DNA of 64,000 nt. Origin: Anaerolineae bacterium. GTDB lineage: Bacteria > Chloroflexota > Anaerolineae > Anaerolineales > Anaerolineaceae. How positions within the stretch are numbered: position 1 is the first letter of the stretch; every line of letters starts with the position of its first letter. The position numbers and the translations under genes are program-made. Of the stretch, positions 16,072 through 24,729 are shown piece by piece. The notes under the pieces are model-generated. The model did no database searches, was not told the origin of the DNA, and saw only the letters and a program-made list of their open reading frames with translations. The stretch is from contig JABLXC010000017.1 in assembly GCA_013178185.1 (NCBI GenBank), forward strand, positions 1-64,000, given 5' to 3'.

Positions 16072-18265
16072 CTTCGCTTCCTTTTTGCTCCACCGAGGGC
16101 AGCCAGAACGAAAAACAGGCGCCGCCTCCCGGTCGGTTGACGGCTCGAATCTCCCCATTCATTGCGCTTAAAAGTCGTGAAACGATATATAGCCCCAGCC
16201 CGTGCCCATAGACCGCACGGGCGTCGGCGGAATCTTGTCGATAGAAGCGATCAAAAATGAAAGGAAGGGCTTCTTCTGGTATTCCAGGGCCTGCATCTGC
16301 AACGTCTACCTGGATGCGACCGTCTGCCAGGCGGGCCGAGACCGTAATCGCCCCATCGGGAGCATACTTGCAGGCGTTGTCTAGCAGGTGGAAGAGGATG
16401 CTGGCCAGGGCTTGTTCATCTGCCTGGATGGGCGGCAGGTCTTCCGGTATCTGCCAGCGGAGACGTTGATTGTCGGCCAGGCCGCTTTTTCTCAGATTTT
16501 GAATGACACTTTGCAGCAAAAGCGGAGCCGGATAGAGCGGCATGTGCCCTGCATCCAACGCCGAAAGATCAAGGATGGATTCAACGAAACGACTTAAGCG
16601 ATTGATTTCGGCCTGAACCAGTTCCAGGTTTCGCCTGGGGTGCGCCCTGATTTTATTGGAAGGCGACAACAAGAGTTCAATGCCGCCACTGATGTTGGTG
16701 AGGGGGGCGCGCAATTCATGCGAGACAAGAGAGACGAAATCTGATTTCAACTGGTCGAGCTGTTGCAAGGCGAGGTTCTGCTGTTCCAATTGTTCCAGGG
16801 CGCGTACCAGGTCAGCGGTTTTTTCGGCTACCCTTTGTTCCAGCCGGATGTTCAAATTTTCCAGTTCGGCACGGTCGGCGGCGATCTGTTCGTAAGCTGC
16901 CTGGAGGGCCGCCTGTTGGCGTTTTTGCTCGCTGAGGTCGTGGGCAGTGCCAGCCAGCGCCAGCCGACCATCGCGCTCCGATTGAAGCGGGCGCAACGCC
17001 AGGGAAATGGGGATCAGCCCTCCGTCGCGCTGCCGCAGGTGGATCTCGCCTGACCAACCCTGGATCAAAGCCTGTGTGATGATTTGAGCCGCGTCAGCGG
17101 AGGGATGGATAATTTGCTGCAGGGGCTGGCCCAACAAATCTTGCTGGCTGGCATACCCTGCTGCTGCGAGGAGGGCGGGGTTCACCAGGCGTAGACGGCC
17201 GCGATGGTCACAGACGAAAGCGGGTTCGGCGATACTGTTCACCAGACTGGCGTACTTTTGGAGCTCGCTTTCTCCCGCCAGGAATCCCTGCCGGGCGACC
17301 AGCCCCAGCGCCAACACGAGGGTCACCCATAATCCGGGCTGATTGAGCTGGCCGTAAAACTGCCAGAGGAAGAGCGTATATCCTCCTAGTGCAAGCGTGG
17401 CCACCAGGGGCAGCAAGCGCTGTACGCTGCGGAGAAACAGCCGAAGGGTGACCGTTTTGGGCGCTGGTTCGGGTTGTGTGTGTAGTTCGGAGACCGCAGC
17501 AAGGAGCAGTAGTAAATTTCCACAAACCCAGCCGAGATCGGTTGGAACGCCAATTGCATAATGTCCACTTGCCATTTGCGAAGCCAGCGCCAGGTCGCTG
17601 AGCGTGAACGCCGCCAGCCCTAATCCTGCCCATCCCAGCGGGGCCGGCAGGCGGGCTGCATCTGAAAGGAGAAAGAGCGTTGTAATCAGGAGAAGCGAAA
17701 CGAGATCCGCAGAGGGGTACAACAGGGCAGCCAGGTTCCTGCCGGAAATGGGAAGCGTGGAGACCGTGAGTGGTTGCAATACAGCAATCCACACCCAGGT
17801 TAAAGCTGCAGCGGTCACAATGGTGGCATCGAAAAGAATGGGTAAACGGCCAAAATGCTGGCGCGCCTTTCTCGGATAGAGCGCCAACCCCACCCAGAAG
17901 GGCAAGAATCCAACCAGGGTGATCCCGTCTGTGATGTCAAAGTAAGTTGTTCCTCCTGGGTCTCCTGGAAAGGTGAAGGGCCGAAGGAAATCCCCCAAGG
18001 CCCAAAGCCCAAGACCGGCAGCCAGCCAGCTCCAGGTTGATCGGAGCTGGCCAGGTTCAATTTTTTCACGAACCCAAAACGCCATCCCAACTGCCAACAG
18101 GGACGTGAACAGGATTGCCAGGCTCCCGATCCAAAGACGTTCAGACGAGTCCTGCCGGCCCCATGTAAGCCAGGCGGCGTAAAGGAGCAGGTACCCACAC
18201 CCACCCATCAGGATGCCGCGGCGAAGGTTTTGCGGTAACTGCTTCAGTTGTGTTGAACCAGTCAT
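16046..18265 (-). CDS. Polytopic PAS-domain sensor histidine kinase
   Basis: 739 residues. About nine membrane helices fill residues 15-330, without a large external domain. A PAS domain follows (about 338-445), then a coiled coil (450-505) and a HisKA/HATPase core with phospho-acceptor His516 in VSHELRAPLTN. Late boxes include LLDNACKYA (N box), DAGPGIPEEALPFIFDRFYR (G1/F) and GHGLGLYIVSRLL (G2). The multi-pass sensor suggests detection of a membrane or lipophilic signal. It shares an overlapping transcript with the downstream response regulator and has a long leader with a TATAAT promoter. Confidence 0.93.
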   Translation of the reverse strand: MTGSTQLKQLPQNLRRGILMGGCGYLLLYAAWLTWGRQDSSERLWIGSLAILFTSLLAVGMAFWVREKIEPGQLRSTWSWLAAGLGLWALGDFLRPFTFPGDPGGTTYFDITDGITLVGFLPFWVGLALYPRKARQHFGRLPILFDATIVTAAALTWVWIAVLQPLTVSTLPISGRNLAALLYPSADLVSLLLITTLFLLSDAARLPAPLGWAGLGLAAFTLSDLALASQMASGHYAIGVPTDLGWVCGNLLLLLAAVSELHTQPEPAPKTVTLRLFLRSVQRLLPLVATLALGGYTLFLWQFYGQLNQPGLWVTLVLALGLVARQGFLAGESELQKYASLVNSIAEPAFVCDHRGRLRLVNPALLAAAGYASQQDLLGQPLQQIIHPSADAAQIITQALIQGWSGEIHLRQRDGGLIPISLALRPLQSERDGRLALAGTAHDLSEQKRQQAALQAAYEQIAADRAELENLNIRLEQRVAEKTADLVRALEQLEQQNLALQQLDQLKSDFVSLVSHELRAPLTNISGGIELLLSPSNKIRAHPRRNLELVQAEINRLSRFVESILDLSALDAGHMPLYPAPLLLQSVIQNLRKSGLADNQRLRWQIPEDLPPIQADEQALASILFHLLDNACKYAPDGAITVSARLADGRIQVDVADAGPGIPEEALPFIFDRFYRQDSADARAVYGHGLGLYIVSRLLSAMNGEIRAVNRPGGGACFSFWLPSVEQKGSEDETQSPSD

Positions 18266-18419
18266 TTATTCATTTTACTGCGGTTTGTTTGATTGTGGAA
18301 ACCGGGGCTCGCTGCCGCGTTTTCTCCTTAATCCTACGCGAGCATGCAGTCAGACAGGAGAGACCCGCGAAGACTTTGTCTCCACTCGGGGTATTTAATT
18401 TTTTTGTGGGATAAAGTTT

Positions 18420-18443
18420 CCCCGCCCAGGGGAATGGGCGGGG
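18420..18443 (-). repeat. GC-rich hairpin in the kinase leader
   Basis: CCCCGCCC (18420-18427) and GGGCGGGG (18436-18443) form an 8-bp all-GC stem. A second stem lies just upstream on the minus strand: GGGTTTA and TAAACCC around 18459-18476. Both would be in the transcript between the promoter at 18482 and the kinase start at 18265. Attenuation is possible but not shown. Confidence 0.45.
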
Positions 18444-18481
18444 ACGGGATGGGGAAGGGTTTACCGATAAACCCAAATAAG

Positions 18482-18510
18482 ATTATAACGCCTTGAAGAG
18501 TGTTATGCAA
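18482..18510 (-). promoter_or_regulatory. Promoter of the two-component operon
   Basis: On the minus strand TTGCAT (18505-18510), a 17-base spacer and a perfect TATAAT (18482-18487). The predicted start near 18475 gives a leader of about 210 bases before the kinase ATG. Confidence 0.6.
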
Positions 18511-19171
18511 TTAAGAATATGACGAAAACCGATTGGCTCTGATTTGACCTGTTTACCGTAATACCCTCAAAATTCAGTTCTCAGGCAAACTCGTGAAGGT
18601 CGATAGAATCCAACCGCCCCGAGGCAGGAAGCGGCAGGTGGTTTGGCAGGATGCGCGTTGCAGTGTTCTACGAGAGATGATTCCTGCGAGCTTGTGAGGG
18701 TAAGGGAGAACCAGGCAAGCTTGTTTTAACGATGGCTTCGATGTTGGTACTGTGGTGGTTGCAATGGCTTCTGTGGCGCTGGCGATCCCTGCATGTGCAG
18801 CTTGTTTTGGTAGGGGACCGCGCGAAGGATGTTGTGATGCCTTCTGCTTTGTTTACGGCCGTTGTGTGTTGTTCGCTTCGTTTGTGTGGCTGGCCGTTGT
18901 GATGCGCGCTGCGGTGCTGTTTGTCTGTTCTCCTTGATACCCTGTTGCTGTAATGCTTGCTTCCTGCGAGACTGGTGCAGCGGTTGCGGCTTTGTCGGTG
19001 TGCGTTATTGTTTCGCTGCTGTCTACTCGGGGTGGTTGCGGGAAACAATTAACAAATTGTTTCAATTCCATTGTAATAAAAAATTGGTTATTTAATTGTT
19101 ACAAAATCATTGCAATTTTTCCCGCAAGGATAAATTTCCCCTGGCTAAACAAGTTTTGGATGGGGGCAGGT
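18511..19171. other. Gene-free region with GT/AC strand skew
   Basis: No recognisable gene in about 660 bases. From about 18726 to 19040 the plus strand is strikingly rich in G and T (minus rich in A and C). All ORFs here have low-complexity, unlike-protein translations (Thr/Asn/His/Arg-rich on minus, Val/Cys/Ala-rich on plus). An AT-rich block with a small inverted repeat (AACAATT...AATTGTT around 19044-19062) borders it. It may hold an untranslated RNA or a decayed gene. SRP, tmRNA and RNase P consensus pieces were looked for by eye and not found. Confidence 0.5.
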
Positions 19172-20533
19172 TCAGAGGGAATCCACGCGCATTGGCAGGC
19201 CGCCGTGCGGGCGCAAAGTAACGAGGGCATCCATCTTGATCTCGGCGCTTTCCGGCAGAAACAGCCGGAAGTGCTGAGCGATCCTTGCCAGAACCAAACG
19301 GGCTTCCGTCAACGCAAAGTTGTTTCCAATGCAAAGGCGAGGTCCGCCGCCGAATGGAATATAGGCATAGCGTGGGCGTTTTGCCTCGTGGCCTGGGCTG
19401 AAGCGTATGGGAGCGAAACGGCCTGGTTCTTCCCAGAATTTTGGATGGCGGTGAATGGTATAAGGGCTGAGGATGATGAGCGTTTCAGGGTCTACGCGGT
19501 ACCCTAAAATTTCGTCCGTTTGGGTGGCTTTGCGGGTGATGAGCCAGGCGGGTGGATAGAGGCGCAATGTCTCATCAAAGACCCAGCCGGTATAGACCAG
19601 GTCTTGCAGGTCATCTGTTTTTGGCGGCCGGCGATTCAGAACTTGCGCAATCTCGGCGCGCATGCGCTCCCAGACCAGGGGATTTTCCGCCAGGAGATAC
19701 CACCCCCATGTCAGAGCGCTGGCAACCGTCTCGTGGCCGGCAATTAACAGGGTGATGACCTCATCCCGGATCTGCTTTTCAGACATCGGCTGGCCGGTTT
19801 CTTCGTCGCGGGCGGTTAGCAGTATGCCCAACATGTCTTCGCTGCGTTGGTGGTTTTGTCTGCGTTCTGCAATCAGGTTGTAAATGGTGGCATCCAGAGT
19901 GCTGAGGGCGGCGTGGAACTTCAGGTTACGCGGGGTAGGGAAAAACCTTGGCAGCCCAATGGGGTGGCGCACCCTGTGAACAATGTCGTCCAGGACGGTA
20001 AGCGTGGCGGCGGTCAGTCGGCTGGCCGAGTCGCTCAGGTCGATGCTGAACAATGCCTTTCCGACCACTTCCAGAGTGAGACGCATCATTTCGCTATCTA
20101 CGTCCAACAGGGCGCTGTTTTGGGCAGCGGTTTGCCAGCGTTCCAGCAGACGGTCAACCGCTGGAAGGACGATCTGGTCGAGCGCGGCAAGGCGCTGGCG
20201 GGAGAAAGCGGGCTGCTCCAGACGGCGCTGGCGGAACCATAGCGGGCCATCGCTGGTCAACAGGCCTTTGCCGGTGATGGTCGAGAGCATGTTGTATTGA
20301 ATGGTATCTTTGGTGTAATTGCCGCTGTTGTCTTGCAGCACCCGCTTGATCCCTTCTGGATGATTAATCCAGCAGGCGCGTCTCTTGCCCGCCTCGAAAA
20401 AGACCACGTCACCGAATGACTCTTGCAGTCTCATCAGAAAACTAAGTGGATTGCGCTGCATCTCTCGCAGATGGGGTAACAACTGGTGGCCTTTGAGTCC
20501 AGGAGGGTAGGGAGGGAAACTTGATTCGTCCAT
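19172..20533 (-). CDS. Cytochrome P450
   Basis: 453 residues. The I-helix oxygen-activation motif AGHETVAS, the K-helix ExxR (DETLRLYPP) and the heme-binding loop FGGGPRLCIGNNFAL with thiolate Cys401 are all present. There is no N-terminal membrane anchor, so it is soluble, and it resembles the CYP102/CYP110-like bacterial group that hydroxylates fatty acids or terpenoids. No ferredoxin or reductase gene lies next to it, so electrons must come from elsewhere. It is monocistronic. Substrate cannot be predicted. Confidence 0.94.
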   Translation of the reverse strand: MDESSFPPYPPGLKGHQLLPHLREMQRNPLSFLMRLQESFGDVVFFEAGKRRACWINHPEGIKRVLQDNSGNYTKDTIQYNMLSTITGKGLLTSDGPLWFRQRRLEQPAFSRQRLAALDQIVLPAVDRLLERWQTAAQNSALLDVDSEMMRLTLEVVGKALFSIDLSDSASRLTAATLTVLDDIVHRVRHPIGLPRFFPTPRNLKFHAALSTLDATIYNLIAERRQNHQRSEDMLGILLTARDEETGQPMSEKQIRDEVITLLIAGHETVASALTWGWYLLAENPLVWERMRAEIAQVLNRRPPKTDDLQDLVYTGWVFDETLRLYPPAWLITRKATQTDEILGYRVDPETLIILSPYTIHRHPKFWEEPGRFAPIRFSPGHEAKRPRYAYIPFGGGPRLCIGNNFALTEARLVLARIAQHFRLFLPESAEIKMDALVTLRPHGGLPMRVDSL

Positions 20534-20562
20534 TCGGGATTCTGCCTGATAAGTGGTTGGAA

Positions 20563-20596
20563 AAACCTGGCAGGGATTTATACGCCTGCCAGGTTT
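20563..20596 (-). terminator. Terminator of ferritin gene
   Basis: A perfect 12-bp stem, AAACCTGGCAGG (20563-20574) with CCTGCCAGGTTT (20585-20596). On the minus strand it is followed by GGTTTTTCC, giving a short U tract about 75 bases after the ferritin stop. Confidence 0.72.
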
Positions 20597-20671
20597 GATG
20601 CATGAGGGGGTTTTGAGAGGCTATGCGCCTTCATAAGCGATTAAGGGCAGCAACCCTGTTTCACCGATCGG

Positions 20672-21157
20672 TCAATCCTTGTGAGACAAGTACGCTTCTA
20701 GCATAATGATATTCTTCTCACCCACTTTGCGAGCCAGTTTGAGCAGGTTTTCCATGGTGGATACTTCTTCGATTTGCTCGTTGTGGTACCAATCCAGGAA
20801 CTGCTGGGCAGCATAGTCTTTCTCATCTTCAGCGATGTGACGGATTTTAATGATGTTGTCGGTGACGATCATTTCCCAATCGAGTGCGGTCTTAAAAACC
20901 TCTTCAGCGGAACTGTATTCCGCTTTTGGGGCGGGGAGCGCTGGAATGGCGACCTTGCCGCCGGTATCCACAATGTACTCGATGAACTTCATGGCGTGTT
21001 CGCGCTCTTCTTCTGCCTGTTTGTAGAACATGGCGGCTAATTTTTTGAGGCCTTCTTCGTCGAAATAGACAGCCATCTGGACGTATTCCATTGAGGCCTG
21101 AAATTCGTGCCCGATCTGGGCGTTGATGGCGTCATTAAGTTTTTTGCTGATTAACAT
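20672..21157 (-). CDS. ftn: Ferritin (non-heme, Ftn type)
   Basis: 161 residues of the four-helix ferritin fold. Di-iron ligands appear in NAQIGHEFQASMEY (Glu), EEEREHAMKF (Glu, Glu, His) and later in DWYHNEQIEE. It stores iron as a 24-mer and detoxifies ferrous iron. The ATG at 21157 follows GGAGGAAAAT; the GTG four codons earlier overlaps that ribosome site and is rejected. It has its own extended -10 promoter and terminator, so it is monocistronic. With rubrerythrin nearby it points to oxidative-stress handling. Confidence 0.95.
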   Translation of the reverse strand: MLISKKLNDAINAQIGHEFQASMEYVQMAVYFDEEGLKKLAAMFYKQAEEEREHAMKFIEYIVDTGGKVAIPALPAPKAEYSSAEEVFKTALDWEMIVTDNIIKIRHIAEDEKDYAAQQFLDWYHNEQIEEVSTMENLLKLARKVGEKNIIMLEAYLSHKD

Positions 21158-21199
21158 ATTTTCCTCCACTCGTATCGTTATTGCGCTATTTATGCTCTG

Positions 21200-21208
21200 A
21201 TTATAGCA
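21200..21208 (-). promoter_or_regulatory. Extended -10 promoter of ferritin gene
   Basis: Minus-strand TGCTATAAT, a perfect extended -10, about 43 bases upstream of the ferritin ATG. Confidence 0.6.
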
Positions 21209-21320
21209 TTTGGTCTGCCATAATACGATGACTTGTACCGTGTTTGTAACCGAATAACATCACCCAAAAGGGTGGTTTTATATAGGCGGGGTGGCGCGAT
21301 GGGTAGCAACGGTGGAAGTA

Positions 21321-22055
21321 TTACGACAGCCGGGCGCGCAGCGCCAGATAGAGGATCACCGAACCCGCCACGGCGGCGTTGAGCGATTCTACCCGGCCGC
21401 GCATCGGCAGACGCACCAGAAGGTCACAGGATTTGCGCACCAGTGCTCGCAGCCCTTCGCCTTCGCTGCCGACGACGACGACCAGCGGGCCGCCCAGATG
21501 GGCTTGTTCGACCGGCACCGCTTCTGGGCTGCCTTCCAGTCCGATGATCCAGGCACCGGTTTCTTTGAGCGTTGCCAGCGACTGCGCCAGGTTGGCGCGG
21601 GCGATGCGGAGATGTTCACTGGCGCCGGAAGAAGCCTGAACCACTGCCGGGGTGATCTCGGCGCTATGGGCGAGCGGAATGATGACGCCATGCACGCCGA
21701 CCGCCTCTGCCGTGCGCAACAAGGTGCCAAGGTTCTGAGGGTTTTGAAGGGCATCCAGAGCCAGGACAAAGAGCTGTTCCTGACGTTTCGACGCTTCGGA
21801 GAGGATATCCTGCAGCGCGGCGTATGGGTAAGCGCTAACCTCCAGGGCAACGCCCTGATGACTTTCGGCGAGACGGTCCAGTTGTGAGCGGGGAACCCGT
21901 TCTACCGGCAGCCGCCTGGCTTCGCAGAGTTTTAGGATCTCTGCCAGCCGCCCTTTGATTTCTGCGCCTTCAGCAACGCGTAAGCGAAACGGCTGCCTGC
22001 GGCGCGCCTGCAGGACCTCATAGATGGGATTGCGGCTGGTGATCCATTCCTTCAT
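21321..22055 (-). CDS. rlmB: 23S rRNA 2'-O-methyltransferase RlmB (SpoU/TrmH family)
   Basis: About 244 residues. An N-terminal substrate-binding domain (GRLAEILKLCEARRLPVERV) precedes a SPOUT knot domain with motif 1 (DALQNPQNLGTLLRTAEAVG), motif 2 (VVVGSEGEGL) and motif 3 (MRGRVESLNAAVAGSVILY). It methylates the 2'-OH of a guanosine in 23S rRNA domain V. The ATG at 22055 is used; a TTG at 22100 is also possible and neither has a strong ribosome site. It follows cysS as in the conserved Gram-positive yacL-cysS-yacO order. Confidence 0.92.
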   Translation of the reverse strand: MKEWITSRNPIYEVLQARRRQPFRLRVAEGAEIKGRLAEILKLCEARRLPVERVPRSQLDRLAESHQGVALEVSAYPYAALQDILSEASKRQEQLFVLALDALQNPQNLGTLLRTAEAVGVHGVIIPLAHSAEITPAVVQASSGASEHLRIARANLAQSLATLKETGAWIIGLEGSPEAVPVEQAHLGGPLVVVVGSEGEGLRALVRKSCDLLVRLPMRGRVESLNAAVAGSVILYLALRARLS

Positions 22056-22109
22056 TTGGTTATCGCGGTAGGGCGCGGGTTGTCGGTTGCGCCAGATCAA
22101 GGGCGGCGA

Positions 22110-23513
22110 TTACTGCCATCTCCACGAGGTGCCGTCCTTGGTATCTTCCAGGATGACGCCCAGCTCAGCCAGGCGGTTACGCACCAGGTCTGAAAGCGGG
22201 TAGAGTTTTTGTTTGCGTAGTTCCAGCCGCAGCTCGATCAGAAGCTGAATGAAAGGTTCGGCTGCCCCCCCTCCTTGGGCGGTCTTCTCTTCCAGCCGCA
22301 AGCCTAACACACCGCAGAGCTTGCGCAGCAAGGCCTGCGGGGGCTGAAGCTGCTCGTCTGTTGCGCCTTCGGCGCGAGCCTGGTTGACGGCGCGCACCAA
22401 GTCAAAGAGGTGCGCCAGGGCGCCAGCAGAATTGAAGTCGTCATCCATTGCTTCGATAAACCCTGATTCGGTGGCTGCCATCTGAGTTTGCAGGGATTTC
22501 AGCGCAGGTTCCGGCGCTCCCGCGGCGGCAGGCAGTGCAGGGCGCAGGGCAGATTGAAGACGTTCGAGCGCCCGTTCGGCTTGAGCTACGATCTCGTCGT
22601 TGTAGGTGAGCGGCCCTCGATAAGAAGAATTGAGGAGCATGATGCGAAAGGCATCTGCAGAATGTTTTGACAGGAATTCTTCGATGGAAACGAGATTGCC
22701 GAGCGATTTAGACATTTTCTCCCCACCCAGTTGCAGCATCCCGTTATGCACCCAGTAGCGCGCAAAGGGTTTCCCCGTCAGACTTTCGGTTTGAGCAATT
22801 TCGTTTTCATGGTGTGGAAAGATCAGGTCGTTACCGCCGCCGTGGATATCAATTTGCTCTCCCAGGTGGCGGAGGTTCATCGCTGAGCATTCGATATGCC
22901 AGCCAGGACGGCCAGGCCCCCACGGGCTATCCCAGGATGGTTCGCCGGGTTTGGCGCCTTTCCAAAGTGCAAAATCGAGGGGGTCCTCTTTGCGCTCGTC
23001 CACTTCGATGCGTGCCCCGGAACGCATGTCATCCAGGTTGCGACCAGAGAGCCGGCCGTAGTCAGGATCTTTTCGGACGCGGAAGTAAACGTCGCCATTG
23101 AGCGGATAGGCGTAGCCGGCGCGAATCAGATCCTCGATCATGGCGATGATGGTTTGTATTTCCTGGGTGGCGCGCGGTTTAATGGTGGGCGGCAGGATGT
23201 TGAGATCTTCCAGGTTGCGTTCAAATTCCAGAATGTATCCTTCTGCTAATTTAAAGGGATCCATTCCGAGTTCATTGGCGCGGTGGATGATCTTGTCGTC
23301 CACGTCGGTGAAATTCATGGCATGGTGGACGGTGTACCCGCGAAATTCAAGGTACCGGCGAATGATATCGAACACCATGGCAGACATGGCATGGCCGATG
23401 TGCGCTTTGTTATAAACAGTTGGGCCGCATACATACATGCGCACCTTTTTATCTTCTAATGGCTGAAAAACTTCTTTTTTTCGGGTGATGGTGTTGTAAA
23501 TTTTTAATGTCAT
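22110..23513 (-). CDS. cysS: Cysteinyl-tRNA synthetase
   Basis: 467 residues of the class I synthetase fold. [14 protein letters not shown] supplies the zinc Cys and the HIGH signature, [10 protein letters not shown] is the KMSKS loop, and [14 protein letters not shown] holds the other zinc ligands. It charges tRNA-Cys. Full length for the family. It starts 15 bases after the PIN/TRAM gene and precedes rlmB, so the three are co-transcribed. Confidence 0.97.
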   Translation of the reverse strand: MTLKIYNTITRKKEVFQPLEDKKVRMYVCGPTVYNKAHIGHAMSAMVFDIIRRYLEFRGYTVHHAMNFTDVDDKIIHRANELGMDPFKLAEGYILEFERNLEDLNILPPTIKPRATQEIQTIIAMIEDLIRAGYAYPLNGDVYFRVRKDPDYGRLSGRNLDDMRSGARIEVDERKEDPLDFALWKGAKPGEPSWDSPWGPGRPGWHIECSAMNLRHLGEQIDIHGGGNDLIFPHHENEIAQTESLTGKPFARYWVHNGMLQLGGEKMSKSLGNLVSIEEFLSKHSADAFRIMLLNSSYRGPLTYNDEIVAQAERALERLQSALRPALPAAAGAPEPALKSLQTQMAATESGFIEAMDDDFNSAGALAHLFDLVRAVNQARAEGATDEQLQPPQALLRKLCGVLGLRLEEKTAQGGGAAEPFIQLLIELRLELRKQKLYPLSDLVRNRLAELGVILEDTKDGTSWRWQ

Positions 23514-23528
23514 GGATTTGTTCCTCGT

Positions 23529-24623
23529 TTACAGTTCCGGGCGACCGAAGATCATTCGACCGGCTGCGGTTTGGAGGACTTTTGTAACGACCACCTCAAT
23601 TTCCTGGTCAATATAATCCCGGCCATTTTCTATGACAACCATTGTGCCATCGTCCATGTACCCTACACCCTGGTTGGATTCTTTACCTTCCTGAATGACG
23701 CGAATGTTGAGCACTTCGCCCGGCAAAAGGACGGATTTGACGGCGTTCGCAAGTTCGTTGACGTTCAGCACCGTCACCCCTTGAAGTTCGGCAATCCGGT
23801 TCAGGTTGTAGTCGTTAGTCAGGATGGGACAGCGCAACTGGCGCGCCAAAATAACCAGCTTGTCATCCACTTCCCGGACGCCGTCAACATCTACGTCGCT
23901 CACCCTGACCGGGATGGAGGGTTCTTTCTGAAGCTGGGATAGCACTTCCATGCCGCGGCGGCCGCGCTGGCGGCGCAGGCTGTCTGGTGAGTCTGCGATG
24001 TATTGCAGTTCCATAAGCACAAAGCGCGGAATCAGGAGCGAACCAGGAAGAAAACCTGTTCGTGCGATATCTGCGATCCGGCCATCAATGATCACGCTTG
24101 TATCCAGAAGAATGGTGCGGCTCTCGGCCCAGTTTGCGCCGCTTTCAGCGCTGGTTGAAGGCGCTACAGCCTGGCCTCGTCCCGTGATTGTGGCGATCAG
24201 CGAGAAGAGATCCAACTGACGCATGACGAACACTGCCACGCCCAGGTAGCCAAACAGGACCACGCCAACGAAGGGCAATACATCGCCAAAGGGTGTTGGA
24301 AGCAACGAAATCGGAAAGGCCAGCAGGGCAGCGATGATTAAACCGACCACCAACCCTGCCAGCGATGCAAAGAGGCTCTGAGCAGAGATGCGGGCGAAGA
24401 TGGCGCGTAAGGCGCGCAGGGGGCGCGTTGTAAAAAGAGGAGTAAGAATAAGTCCAACGAGTGCACCCACGAGGCCGATTGTGAAGGCGTATTGCTCTAC
24501 CGAGAAGGTGTTGGAAGCAGCAGGGTTAGCATTAGCGATCTTTCCAAGGGTGGTGCCCCAATAAACACCCAGTGTTGTAAAGACAATCATGCCAATTAAA
24601 CGGACAATAAAATCAGAACTCAT
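23529..24623 (-). CDS. PIN/TRAM domain membrane protein (YacL-like)
   Basis: 364 residues. Four membrane helices (about residues 8-150) are followed by a PIN nuclease domain (RTILLDTSVIIDGRIADI, with acidic residues such as Asp in VDDKLVILARQL and TNDYNLNRIA) and a C-terminal TRAM domain (KESNQGVGYMDDGTMVVIENG). The family sits near ispD/ispF and cysS in many Gram-positive genomes. Its substrate is thought to be RNA but is not settled. The start follows GGAGGACTTAT. Here ispD and ispF are absent between it and cysS. Confidence 0.93.
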   Translation of the reverse strand: MSSDFIVRLIGMIVFTTLGVYWGTTLGKIANANPAASNTFSVEQYAFTIGLVGALVGLILTPLFTTRPLRALRAIFARISAQSLFASLAGLVVGLIIAALLAFPISLLPTPFGDVLPFVGVVLFGYLGVAVFVMRQLDLFSLIATITGRGQAVAPSTSAESGANWAESRTILLDTSVIIDGRIADIARTGFLPGSLLIPRFVLMELQYIADSPDSLRRQRGRRGMEVLSQLQKEPSIPVRVSDVDVDGVREVDDKLVILARQLRCPILTNDYNLNRIAELQGVTVLNVNELANAVKSVLLPGEVLNIRVIQEGKESNQGVGYMDDGTMVVIENGRDYIDQEIEVVVTKVLQTAAGRMIFGRPEL

Positions 24624-24729
24624 ATAAGTCCTCCAAAAAATATCACTTTGTTAAAGAACAGAATAAAAAATGGATAATTTCTATATGGGGATGATAGCAC
24701 GGCTGGGGTTGGAAGTCAAATCTGAATCC

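Noticed and set aside
18420-18443. GC hairpin considered a terminator
   Set aside because: No T run follows on either strand and it lies inside the predicted kinase leader.
18668-19071. Minus-strand ORFs in the AC-rich tract
   Set aside because: Low-complexity Thr/Asn/His/Arg-rich sequence, no ribosome site, overlapping alternative frames equally open. Described as a skewed region instead.
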